Position numbers and translations under genes: made by a program. Positions 1 to 6,073 of a stretch of DNA of 7,507 nt are shown one piece after another (the first letter of the stretch is position 1; each line of letters begins with the position of its first letter). The DNA comes from Chloroflexota bacterium (lineage in GTDB: Bacteria > Chloroflexota > Anaerolineae > Aggregatilineales > Phototrophicaceae), in assembly GCA_010092805.1 (NCBI GenBank), contig JAADYY010000038.1, positions 1 to 7,507 on the forward strand, given 5' to 3'. The notes beneath the pieces are model-generated. The model saw nothing but the letters and a program-made list of their open reading frames with translations, was not told the origin of the DNA and did no database searches.

Positions 1-34
1 CTGCTAGCAACAACAGTAGACAACGGTGTAACAT
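1..34 (-). CDS. Start of a divergent gene, probable secreted protein (partial)
   Basis: Read on the minus strand from position 34, the sequence opens with ATG and gives MLHRCLLLLLA before leaving the window. A short basic stretch (His3, Arg4) followed by a run of five leucines is what the n- and h-regions of a Sec signal peptide look like, so the product is probably exported or membrane-anchored. The start is chosen because a perfect AAGGAG lies at 49-44 with a 9-nt spacer. An in-frame upstream ATG at 52 would add six residues but has only a poor ribosome binding site. Only 11 codons are visible, so the function cannot be guessed. The gene is divergent from nuoJ and shares its upstream region. 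The call rests on the ribosome binding site plus signal-peptide character; chance is possible with so few codons. Confidence 0.5.
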   Translation of the reverse strand, partial: MLHRCLLLLLA

Positions 35-43
35 GGTGATGGA

Positions 44-49
44 CTCCTT
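44..49 (-). promoter_or_regulatory. Ribosome binding site of the divergent gene
   Basis: The minus strand reads AAGGAG, then nine bases, then ATG at 34-32. This is a textbook Shine-Dalgarno match and decides the start over the in-frame ATG at 52, which overlaps this site. Confidence 0.5.
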
Positions 50-79
50 CATGTGGCGCTCACGGGTTGCATAGCGCGT

Positions 80-108
80 ATTCTAACCCGGATTGATGCA
101 TCCGTGCA
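80..108 (-). promoter_or_regulatory. Candidate promoter of the divergent gene
   Basis: The minus strand has TAGAAT at 85-80 (5 of 6 matches to the -10 consensus). Seventeen bases upstream, at 108-103, is TGCACG (3 of 6 to the -35 consensus). Transcription would start near 73, about 24 bases before the ribosome binding site. An inverted repeat, CGGGTT at 63-68 and AACCCG at 85-90, brackets the -10 and predicted start region and could be an operator. The -35 is weak, so this is a candidate only. Confidence 0.3.
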
Positions 109-139
109 GGCAGGCAGGGTGCCGAGATTCACCGCGTCT

Positions 140-167
140 CTGACGGATTCTCATGGCGGTTTAAAAT
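140..167 (+). promoter_or_regulatory. Candidate promoter for the nuoJKLMN unit
   Basis: CTGACG at 140-145 (4 of 6 to the -35 consensus) is followed, after 16 bases, by TAAAAT at 162-167 (5 of 6 to the -10 consensus). The -10 sits in an 11-bp A/T-only tract (160-170) that stands out in otherwise GC-rich DNA. Transcription would start near 174, giving a leader of about 98 nt before nuoJ. The site lies where a promoter is expected if nuoJ is first in its operon. This is a pattern match by eye. Confidence 0.35.
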
Positions 168-187
168 TTTGCGGCGTGCGCGGCTTG

Positions 188-196
188 TGTTAAACT
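188..196 (+). promoter_or_regulatory. Alternative extended -10 promoter upstream of nuoJ
   Basis: TGT followed directly by TAAACT (191-196, 4 of 6 to the -10 consensus) has the TGn form of an extended -10 element. The A/T tract at 160-170 would then lie just upstream of the -35 position. Transcription would start near 203. It competes with the candidate at 140-167, and either or neither may be used. Confidence 0.2.
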
Positions 197-229
197 GCAC
201 AATGATGCATGCTTCCGAGTGTGTCATTC

Positions 230-258
230 GCGCCTATCCGCGTCCAATCAGCGCCTAT
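230..258 (+). repeat. Pair of 8-bp direct repeats before nuoJ
   Basis: GCGCCTAT occurs at 230-237 and again at 251-258, with starts 21 bp apart, close to two helical turns. The pair lies downstream of the candidate promoters and just before the nuoJ ribosome binding site. It could be a regulator half-site pair or a leader RNA element; no function is shown. Confidence 0.3.
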
Positions 259-261
259 ATT

Positions 262-267
262 AGGAAG
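262..267 (+). promoter_or_regulatory. Ribosome binding site of nuoJ
   Basis: AGGAAG lies at 262-267, with its AGGA core 6 nt before the ATG at 272. It supports that start over the in-frame ATG at 209, which has no purine-rich site before it and would add 21 residues ahead of the first membrane helix. Confidence 0.65.
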
Positions 268-271
268 TCAC

Positions 272-1546
272 ATGGCTGAGTTAGTCGTTTTTATTGTCTT
301 CGGCGCGCTCGCCGTCGCAGCCGCTGCACTCATGCTGCTGAGCGAGAACGCCGTCCACAGCGCGTTGTTCCTGATCGTGACGATGGGGTGCATCGCGCTG
401 TTGTTCTTAGCGCTCAACGCGCCTTTCCTGGCGATGATCCAGATTACCGTATACGCCGGGGCGATCATGGTGTTGTTCCTGTTCGTGATCATGTTGTTAG
501 GGGCAGAACGCGCCGACCCCGGCGAGCCATATGCGGAACCGGGGCCGGGCGGCCTGCGCTTCCGCTGGTTCACGCCGGTGGCGCTGGCGCTGGCCCTCTC
601 GCTGCTGGTCGCCGTTGGGCTGACGGTGCTGCAAACCCAGGTGGATAACCTGGCGCTGCCCACCCCAGAGCCGGCGGTGCGCGTGGTCAACATCGCGCCG
701 GGTTCCGGCCCCATCGACGCCTACGTCGGCGAGACGCTGGTTGCGGCGGGCGTGGCCCCGGCTGATCAATCCCCGTTCACGCCGCTCGCGGCGGGCGATT
801 ACGTGCTCACCGTCGGGCTGCCAGACGGTTCGAGCACCAGCACCGACATCGCGCTGGCCCCGGCCACACAGTACACCGTGCTCGCGTATGGCCTGGATGA
901 TGTGCCGGGGTTGGCTGTCACGACCACCGATGTGAGCGCCATCACCGCGCCAGAGCCGAGTGGGCGGCTGCAAATTTTCAACGCCTACCCCGAACCGATC
1001 AGCCTGGTGGACCCCGGCGATGAACTTGTCGAGGACGACACCCGCGTGATCATCCCGGAGATCGCGGCGGGGGCGTTCGCCGAACCCCAGGTGCTCGCCG
1101 AGGGCACGCTGCTCTGGGCTTTCACCAGTGCCGATCAAATCACCACACTGCTGAATCTGCGCGACTACACGATCAACCGGGACACCAACCAACTGCTGAT
1201 CGTCAACGCCGAGCGCAATTTCGCGGGGGCGCTGGTGGCGTCCGCCACGACTGTTTCCGACGAAGCGCGGCCCAGCTTCGGCGGCCCCACCGCCATTGGC
1301 TACATGCTGTTCACTGAATACTTGCTGCCCTTCTTGCTGCTGGCGGTGCTGCTGCTGGCGGCGATGGTGGGCGCGATTGTGTTGACGCACCGTGAAGTTG
1401 AGCGGCGGCAGCGTGCAGCCGGGCGGCGGCGGGTCAGCCGACCACTGCCTGCCGTGATCGCGGCGCAGGTGGGCGGCGAAAGCAATGGCGGCAATGGCAG
1501 CGCAACGGCGCAGCCGCTGCCCGACCCGTCCGACGAGCCACGCTGA
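272..1546 (+). CDS. nuoJ: NADH-quinone oxidoreductase subunit J with an inserted DUF4397-like region
   Basis: NuoJ (ND6/Nqo10) is a membrane subunit of complex I near the quinone-binding heel; its TM3 helps couple quinone chemistry to proton pumping. This 424-residue protein starts at 272 on the strength of AGGA 6 nt upstream. Membrane helices lie at about 4-22, 27-47, 53-76 (with QITVYAGAIMVLFLF, the conserved TM3 motif, at 57-71), 100-120 and 345-371. Usual length is about 165-200 residues. The excess is an insert at about 122-340 between TM4 and TM5, reading as two tandem DUF4397-like repeats (about 136-224 and 231-316). NuoJ topology and the Arg-rich tail after TM5 (REVERRQRAAGRRR, 373-386) place the insert outside the membrane. 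The last 35 residues are Gly/Ser/Pro-rich and probably disordered. It appears to be first in the operon, 58 nt before nuoK. Identity as NuoJ is firm; the DUF4397 assignment is by motif recall. Confidence 0.93.
   Translation: MAELVVFIVFGALAVAAAALMLLSENAVHSALFLIVTMGCIALLFLALNAPFLAMIQITVYAGAIMVLFLFVIMLLGAERADPGEPYAEPGPGGLRFRWFTPVALALALSLLVAVGLTVLQTQVDNLALPTPEPAVRVVNIAPGSGPIDAYVGETLVAAGVAPADQSPFTPLAAGDYVLTVGLPDGSSTSTDIALAPATQYTVLAYGLDDVPGLAVTTTDVSAITAPEPSGRLQIFNAYPEPISLVDPGDELVEDDTRVIIPEIAAGAFAEPQVLAEGTLLWAFTSADQITTLLNLRDYTINRDTNQLLIVNAERNFAGALVASATTVSDEARPSFGGPTAIGYMLFTEYLLPFLLLAVLLLAAMVGAIVLTHREVERRQRAAGRRRVSRPLPAVIAAQVGGESNGGNGSATAQPLPDPSDEPR
677..1219 (+). other. Tandem DUF4397-like domain embedded in NuoJ (residues 136-316)
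   Basis: The first repeat begins VRVVNIAPGSGPIDAYVGE (136-154), close to the DUF4397 opening of the type VRVVHASPDAPAVDVYVDG. It continues with LAAGDYVLTVGLPDG and ATQYTVLAYG, the strands typical of that family. The second begins GRLQIFNAYPEPISLVD (231-247) and ends with DTNQLLIVNAE (304-314), matching the same places in the first. DUF4397 is a beta-rich domain of unknown function, usually seen in secreted or surface proteins, which agrees with the predicted extracytoplasmic loop. The stretch has no frameshift and its codon bias looks like the rest of the gene, so it is an established part of the protein. The second repeat is more diverged and less certain. Confidence 0.7.
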
Positions 1547-1604
1547 GCGCGCTGGTCAGCCGCAATCCTGCGATCCTGCATTGATGAATTGAGGTGTAAC
1601 CGCG

Positions 1605-1907
1605 ATGGTCCTAACCGAAGCATATATCATGCTGAGCATGGTGCTGTTCGTGCTGGGAGCGTTGGGCGTGCTGCTGCGCCGCAACGCGATCCTGGTGTTT
1701 ATGTCCGTCGAGTTGATGCTCAACGCCACCAATCTGGCGCTGGCCGCCTTCGCCCGGCATTGGGGGCAAGAAGACGGACACTTGTTTGTGTTCTTTATCA
1801 TCACGGTGGCCGCTGCCGAAGTCGCCGTGGGGCTGGCGCTGATCGTCGCCATTTTCCGCACGAAACGCAGCATCAACGTGGATGAGCTGCATCAACTGGA
1901 AGGCTAG
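1605..1907 (+). CDS. nuoK: NADH-quinone oxidoreductase subunit K
   Basis: NuoK (ND4L/Nqo11) is a three-helix membrane subunit of complex I forming part of the proton path between the quinone-binding heel and the antiporter-like subunits. The 100-residue length is exactly typical. Helices lie at about 4-23, 29-50 and 60-84. Both essential membrane glutamates are present at the usual positions: Glu36 in MSVELMLNATNL and Glu72 in AAAEVAVGLAL. The motif GVLLRRNAILVF (21-32) and the C-terminal DELHQLEG are also family hallmarks. GAGGTG at 1591-1596, eight bases upstream, supports the start. The stop is 9 nt before nuoL, so the two are probably translationally coupled. Nothing about this subunit is unusual. 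Confidence 0.97.
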   Translation: MVLTEAYIMLSMVLFVLGALGVLLRRNAILVFMSVELMLNATNLALAAFARHWGQEDGHLFVFFIITVAAAEVAVGLALIVAIFRTKRSINVDELHQLEG

Positions 1908-1916
1908 CGACCCATT

Positions 1917-4433
1917 ATGGAAAGTTATGCCCTGCTTGCCCCGCTCGTCATTCTGTTCCCGGCGATTGGGGCGTTTATCAACCTGTTCTTTGGCGCGCGC
2001 ATGACCGAGCGCTGGGTGGCAGGCGTCGCCATTGGTGCGGCGGTCTTGTCCTTCCTGGTGACGGTGCTGCTGTTCAGCGGGCTTTCGGCGAATCCTGGGG
2101 GCGTGATCGTCAACCCGCCGTTTTTTGACGGCTGGCTCACGATCCCGTCGGCGGGCATCGATTTCTCCTGGCAACTGCGCGTCGATACGTTGAGTGTGGC
2201 GATGCTGCTGTTCATCACCGGCGTCGGCTCGCTCATTCACATTTACGCCGTCGGCTACATGCACGGCGACCCGCGCTTCCACCGCTTCTTCACCTACCTG
2301 AATATGTTCCTGGCCTTCATGGTGGTGCTGGTGACGGGCAACAACTTCCTGATGATGTTTGTTGGCTGGGAAGGCGTGGGGTTATGTTCCTTCCTGCTGA
2401 TCGGCTTCTGGTTTGACCGCACACGCGGGGTGGGCTGGCGCAACAGCAACGCCGCCCGCAAAGCAATGATCGTCAACCGGATCGGCGACTTCGGCCTGCT
2501 GATGGCGATGTTCATGATCTTCGGCACGTTCGGCACGCTCGACTACTTCACGCCCGGCGAGATCGCCAACGTCGAGTTGGTCGAAGAGCACGCCGCCGAA
2601 GAACACGGCGAAGAAGCGCCCGGCGCGGCGGGCACCGAGGGTGAAGGCGAAGGTGAAGGTGAAGGTGCCGCTGGCGAGGGCACCATCGTGCTCGTGCAGG
2701 GCGAAGGCGAAGCTGGCGGTGAAGGTGCTGAGGGTGAAGGTGAAGAAGGCGAAGGCGGTCACGGCCATGAGGAATCCGCCGTCGTCTACACCAACAACGA
2801 TCACATCCCCACCGAGTTCCTGGGCGTCTTCGGCCAAACGGAGCGGATGCTCGAAGAAGGTCACGAGGTTCAGTGGGGGCCAGTCCGCCTCCCCATCCAG
2901 GACGCGCTGATTCTTATCACGCTGTTCATCGTCATTGGCGTGACCGGCAAATCCGCGCAGATCCCGCTGTTGGTGTGGCTGCCAGACGCGATGGCTGGCC
3001 CCACGCCCGTGAGCGCGCTCATTCACGCCGCGACGATGGTCACGGCGGGCGTGTACCTGATGGTGCGCAGCAATGTGTTCTTTTATGAGGCTGAGCTGAC
3101 CTCATTCATCGTCACGCTGATCGGGGTGGGGACGGCGCTGGTTGGCGGGTTCATCGCGCTGGGCCAATGGGACATCAAGCGCGTGCTGGCCTACAGCACC
3201 GTGAGCCAGCTCGGCTTTATGGTGGCGGCGGTGGGCATTGGGGCCTACAGCGCCGCCATGTTCCACCTGATCACACATGCGTTTTTCAAAGCGCTGCTGT
3301 TCCTCGGCTCCGGCTCCGTGATCCACGCGATGGAGCACGGTCACGCACACGGGGCGCATCACAACGGCCACGCCGACGATCACGCCGATGCCCATGCCGA
3401 TCAGGACGCGCACACGGATCATGCGGACGATGAGGACTTCGATCCGCAGGACATGCGCAATATGGGCGGCCTGCGGGCGCGGATGCCGATCACCTACTGG
3501 ACATACATCTTCGGGACGCTGGCGCTGGCGGGGATCTTCCCGTTCGCCGGGTTCTGGTCGAAAGACGAAATCCTGGCCGACTCATGGATTGCTGGCCTCA
3601 CGGCGGGCGGCCTCACGAGCCTGGGCGGGTTCATCGCGCTGGTGGGGTTGCTGATCGCCGCCGGGTTCACGGCCTTCTACATGTGGCGGCAGATCATCAT
3701 GGTGTTTCACGGGCAGCCGCGCACTGACGCCGCCCGCAATGCACCGGAGAGCGTCCGCACCATGACCTACCCACTGATCGTGCTGGCGGCGTGCAGCCTG
3801 TTGATTGGGTTCATCAATGTGCCGGATATTTTCCTGTTCAACAGCATCTTTATTCCGCATGAACTGACGCACTGGCTGGAAAATTCGGTGCTGCACGCGC
3901 ACGCCGCCGAATTCCAACTGCTGATCGCGATGCTGGCGTTGGGGTTGGCGGTCGGCGCGATTGTGCTGGCCTCGCGCATCTACGGCGAACGCCCGCTCAT
4001 CGAGGGCGAAGGCGCAGAAGAGGGCACACTGCAAGACCCGCTGGTCGAGATCCCACGTGTGGGGCGGCCCTGGGGGTTGGCGCACGCCCGGCTGTATATT
4101 GACGAGATCTACTATCGACTTGTTGAGCGCCCGTTCAATGTGACGGCGCGCTTCCTGGCAGATGTGATCGACTGGCAGTTCTTGCACGACTACTTCCACG
4201 ACGTGGTGATCGTGCGTGGCTTCAATGGCATTGGTCAACTGCTGGCGCGGCCCGTTGATCTGGGCATCATCGATGGTGCGGTCAATGGGGTCGGCGTGGT
4301 GGCGCGCTGGTTGGGTGGTCTGCTCAAACCGATCCAGACGGGCTATGTACGGACGTATGCGATCACGCTGCTGTTGGGCGTGGTGATCGTGATTATTGTG
4401 CTGCTGCTGCCGCTGATCCAGAACGGCGGCTGA
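1917..4433 (+). CDS. nuoL: NADH-quinone oxidoreductase subunit L, enlarged, with acidic and His-rich loops
   Basis: NuoL (ND5/Nqo12) is the distal antiporter-like proton-pumping subunit of complex I. Sixteen membrane helices and the lateral helix can be placed along the 838 residues. Channel residues are intact: Glu152 in FVGWEGVGLCSFLL (TM5), Asp191, Lys345 in GKSAQIPLLVWLPDAMAGP (broken TM7), His370 in LIHAATMVTAGVYL (TM8), His450, His454 and Lys458 (TM11), and Lys549 in GFWSKDEIL (TM12). Homologues are usually about 610-650 residues. The excess is mainly a Glu/Gly-rich loop between TM6 and TM7 (about 212-322), a His/Asp-rich loop between TM11 and TM12 (473-510), and a longer C-terminal part: about 690-720 before the lateral helix and a seemingly extended lateral helix (about 723-800). 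TM16 is about 812-832. It starts 9 nt after nuoK; GGAAGG inside the nuoK end (1898-1903) is a somewhat distant ribosome binding site, so coupling to nuoK translation is likely. Confidence 0.96.
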   Translation: MESYALLAPLVILFPAIGAFINLFFGARMTERWVAGVAIGAAVLSFLVTVLLFSGLSANPGGVIVNPPFFDGWLTIPSAGIDFSWQLRVDTLSVAMLLFITGVGSLIHIYAVGYMHGDPRFHRFFTYLNMFLAFMVVLVTGNNFLMMFVGWEGVGLCSFLLIGFWFDRTRGVGWRNSNAARKAMIVNRIGDFGLLMAMFMIFGTFGTLDYFTPGEIANVELVEEHAAEEHGEEAPGAAGTEGEGEGEGEGAAGEGTIVLVQGEGEAGGEGAEGEGEEGEGGHGHEESAVVYTNNDHIPTEFLGVFGQTERMLEEGHEVQWGPVRLPIQDALILITLFIVIGVTGKSAQIPLLVWLPDAMAGPTPVSALIHAATMVTAGVYLMVRSNVFFYEAELTSFIVTLIGVGTALVGGFIALGQWDIKRVLAYSTVSQLGFMVAAVGIGAYSAAMFHLITHAFFKALLFLGSGSVIHAMEHGHAHGAHHNGHADDHADAHADQDAHTDHADDEDFDPQDMRNMGGLRARMPITYWTYIFGTLALAGIFPFAGFWSKDEILADSWIAGLTAGGLTSLGGFIALVGLLIAAGFTAFYMWRQIIMVFHGQPRTDAARNAPESVRTMTYPLIVLAACSLLIGFINVPDIFLFNSIFIPHELTHWLENSVLHAHAAEFQLLIAMLALGLAVGAIVLASRIYGERPLIEGEGAEEGTLQDPLVEIPRVGRPWGLAHARLYIDEIYYRLVERPFNVTARFLADVIDWQFLHDYFHDVVIVRGFNGIGQLLARPVDLGIIDGAVNGVGVVARWLGGLLKPIQTGYVRTYAITLLLGVVIVIIVLLLPLIQNGG
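2637..2759 (+). repeat. Glu-Gly coding repeat tract in nuoL
   Basis: Alternating GAA/GAG and GGN codons encode five consecutive Glu-Gly pairs (residues 241-250). After a short break (AAGEGTIVLVQ) a second, less regular Glu/Gly/Ala run follows at 262-281. The hexamer GGTGAA or GGCGAA recurs throughout. Unit length is a multiple of three, so gain or loss of units keeps the frame. The tract forms the core of the acidic loop between TM6 and TM7, predicted outside the membrane, and is flanked by further Glu and His residues (EEHAAEEHGEE at 223-233, GHGHEE at 281-286). It is almost certainly disordered. Confidence 0.85.
3333..3446 (+). other. His/Asp-rich loop of NuoL (residues 473-510)
   Basis: Ten histidines fall between residues 474 and 502 (474, 476, 478, 481, 482, 485, 489, 493, 499, 502), with ten aspartates between 487 and 509. 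The usual NuoL runs almost directly from the TM11 end (GSVIHAM) into QDMRNMGGLR, so this is an insertion of about 38 residues. Topology by homology puts it on the cytoplasmic side. The composition resembles metal-buffering loops of zinc and nickel transporters, but metal binding here is only a suggestion. Confidence 0.8.
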
Positions 4434-4506
4434 TCGACAGCGGCTGACGCGCGAAATTGTTGTCTTGATGTGAACTCAACAAACACTCAGGGGAGTAAAC
4501 GCAATC

Positions 4507-6063
4507 ATGGAAGCAACCGGGCTTTCGCTCGTCACAGTGGTGTTGTTTCTGCCGCTGGTCGGGCTGACGATTCTGCTGTTTTTGAACGAGGAGACGCAGC
4601 TCAATAACATCAAGTGGACGACGCTGGGCACCAGCCTGGCGACCTTCGCGGCGTCCCTGGTGATGTGGGCGAGCTTCGATAACAGCATCCCCGGCCTGCA
4701 AATGGTGCAGCGCTGGGATTTCATCCCCACCTACGGCGTCAGCTACTACGTTGGCGTGGATGGCCTGAGCCTGCTGCTGGTCATCCTGACGACGTTCATC
4801 ATGCCGCTGGCGATTCTCGCGTCGTTCCGCACGGAGGTGCTGCACGAGCGCGGTCGCCAGAAACTCTACTATATGTTCCTGCTGCTGCTGGAATGGGCGA
4901 TGATCGGCGTGTTCGTCGCGCAGGATCTGGTGGTGTTCTACATCTTCTGGGAAGTCTCGCTCATCCCCATGTACTTCCTGATCGGCATTTGGGGTGCGGA
5001 AAACCGCGTTTATGCGGCGGTCAAGTTCTTCCTGTATACGATGGCCGGCTCGCTGCTGATGCTGCTGGCGGTGCTGTTCGTCGGTGGCAGCGCCGGGACG
5101 TTCGCGGTACCGGAGATCATCGCCGGGATTCAGGCTGGCTCAATCGTCTTCCCCTTCTCGGATCTGTTCAGTACGCAGTCGGCGCTGTTCCTGGGCTTCT
5201 TCATCGCCTTCGCCATCAAAGTGCCAATTTGGCCGCTGCATAGCTGGCTGCCAGACGCGCATGTGCAAGCGCCAACGGCTGGCTCGGTGATCTTGGCGGG
5301 CGTGCTGCTGAAGATGGGCACCTACGGCATCGTCCGCTTCTGCCTGCCGATGTTCCCGGAAGCGAGTGTCGCCTGGGCACCGATCATTGCGGTGCTGGCG
5401 GTCATCGGCATCATCTACGGCGGCTGGGTCAGTTATGCGCAAAACGACGTGAAGAAATTGGTCGCCTATTCGTCTGTGAGCCATCTTGGGTTTGTGGTGC
5501 TCGGCATTTTCGCGCTCAATGCGGCGGGCATTCAGGGCGGTATCTTGCAGATGGTCAATCACGGTATCAGCACGGGCGGCCTCTTCCTTGTCGTCGGGAT
5601 GCTGTACGAACGGCGTCACACCAAAGAACTGAGCAACTTCGGCGGCATCTGGCTGGCGCTGCCGGCCTTCAGTGCCATCAGCCTTGTGATCGTGCTGAGC
5701 AGCATGGGCTTGCCCGGCTTGAACGGCTTCATCGGCGAATTCACGATTTTGCTGGGCACGCTCAACAGCAACATTCTCGGCTTCTTCTACGCGCTGGCCG
5801 CCACGCTCGGCGTCATCCTGGCGGCGATTTACCTGCTGCGCATGTTCCAGATTGTGTACATGGGGCCGCTGGACAAAGACGAGAACAAGAATCTACCGCG
5901 GCTGCACTGGCAGGAACTGGCCGTGCTCATCCCCATCCTGGTGGCGATCATTTGGGTGGGGTTGCAGCCCGCACCCTTCTTCGCCACGATGGACTCCAGC
6001 GTGAACCAACTCGTGATCGACATGGGCGCTTCGGTTCCCACCATCGTGCAGACGCTGCCGTGA
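4507..6063 (+). CDS. nuoM: NADH-quinone oxidoreductase subunit M
   Basis: NuoM (ND4/Nqo13) is the middle antiporter-like proton-pumping subunit of complex I. The 518 residues fit the family (about 480-530) and show 14 membrane helices with no insertions. Channel residues are present: Glu149 in FWEVSLIPMYFLIGIWG (TM5), Lys238 in AIKVPIWPLHSWLPDAHVQA (broken TM7), Lys269 in GVLLKMGTYG (TM8), His326 in SVSHLGFVVLG, His352 in NHGISTGGLF, and Glu411 in GLNGFIGEFTILLG (TM12, where NuoM typically has Glu in place of Lys). The start is supported by AGGGGAG at 4489-4495, 11 nt before the ATG. The 73-nt gap after nuoL holds no terminator, and nuoN follows 10 nt after the stop, so cotranscription is expected. 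Unlike NuoJ and NuoL, this subunit is conventional. Confidence 0.97.
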   Translation: MEATGLSLVTVVLFLPLVGLTILLFLNEETQLNNIKWTTLGTSLATFAASLVMWASFDNSIPGLQMVQRWDFIPTYGVSYYVGVDGLSLLLVILTTFIMPLAILASFRTEVLHERGRQKLYYMFLLLLEWAMIGVFVAQDLVVFYIFWEVSLIPMYFLIGIWGAENRVYAAVKFFLYTMAGSLLMLLAVLFVGGSAGTFAVPEIIAGIQAGSIVFPFSDLFSTQSALFLGFFIAFAIKVPIWPLHSWLPDAHVQAPTAGSVILAGVLLKMGTYGIVRFCLPMFPEASVAWAPIIAVLAVIGIIYGGWVSYAQNDVKKLVAYSSVSHLGFVVLGIFALNAAGIQGGILQMVNHGISTGGLFLVVGMLYERRHTKELSNFGGIWLALPAFSAISLVIVLSSMGLPGLNGFIGEFTILLGTLNSNILGFFYALAATLGVILAAIYLLRMFQIVYMGPLDKDENKNLPRLHWQELAVLIPILVAIIWVGLQPAPFFATMDSSVNQLVIDMGASVPTIVQTLP

Positions 6064-6073
6064 GGATTGCGTG

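Noticed and set aside
107..118. Three tandem CAGG units
   Set aside because: Too short to support any repeat class or function.
209..271. N-terminal extension of NuoJ from the ATG at 209
   Set aside because: No ribosome binding site precedes 209, the 21 extra residues are not part of the family, and the ATG at 272 has a well-placed AGGA and begins directly at the first membrane helix.
1325..1387. Loss of a TM5 glutamate in NuoJ (PFLLLAV where some homologues have PFE)
   Set aside because: As I recall, well-studied NuoJ homologues such as those of Thermus and Paracoccus also lack this Glu, so it is normal variation.
497..1390. Long minus-strand open frame opposite nuoJ
   Set aside because: Its product is rich in Arg, Gln and His with no recognisable domain, as expected when GC-rich codons of a real gene are read backwards; nuoJ on the other strand is certain.
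272..1546. NuoJ as an assembly or frameshift fusion of two genes
   Set aside because: The reading frame is continuous, the insert lies between TM4 and TM5 rather than at an end, and TM5 with its basic cytoplasmic tail follows intact.
4457..4482. Hairpin TTGTTG/CAACAA in the nuoL-nuoM gap as a terminator
   Set aside because: The 6-bp stem is weak, with a 14-nt loop, no GC-rich arm and no following T-run; nuoM continues the operon directly.
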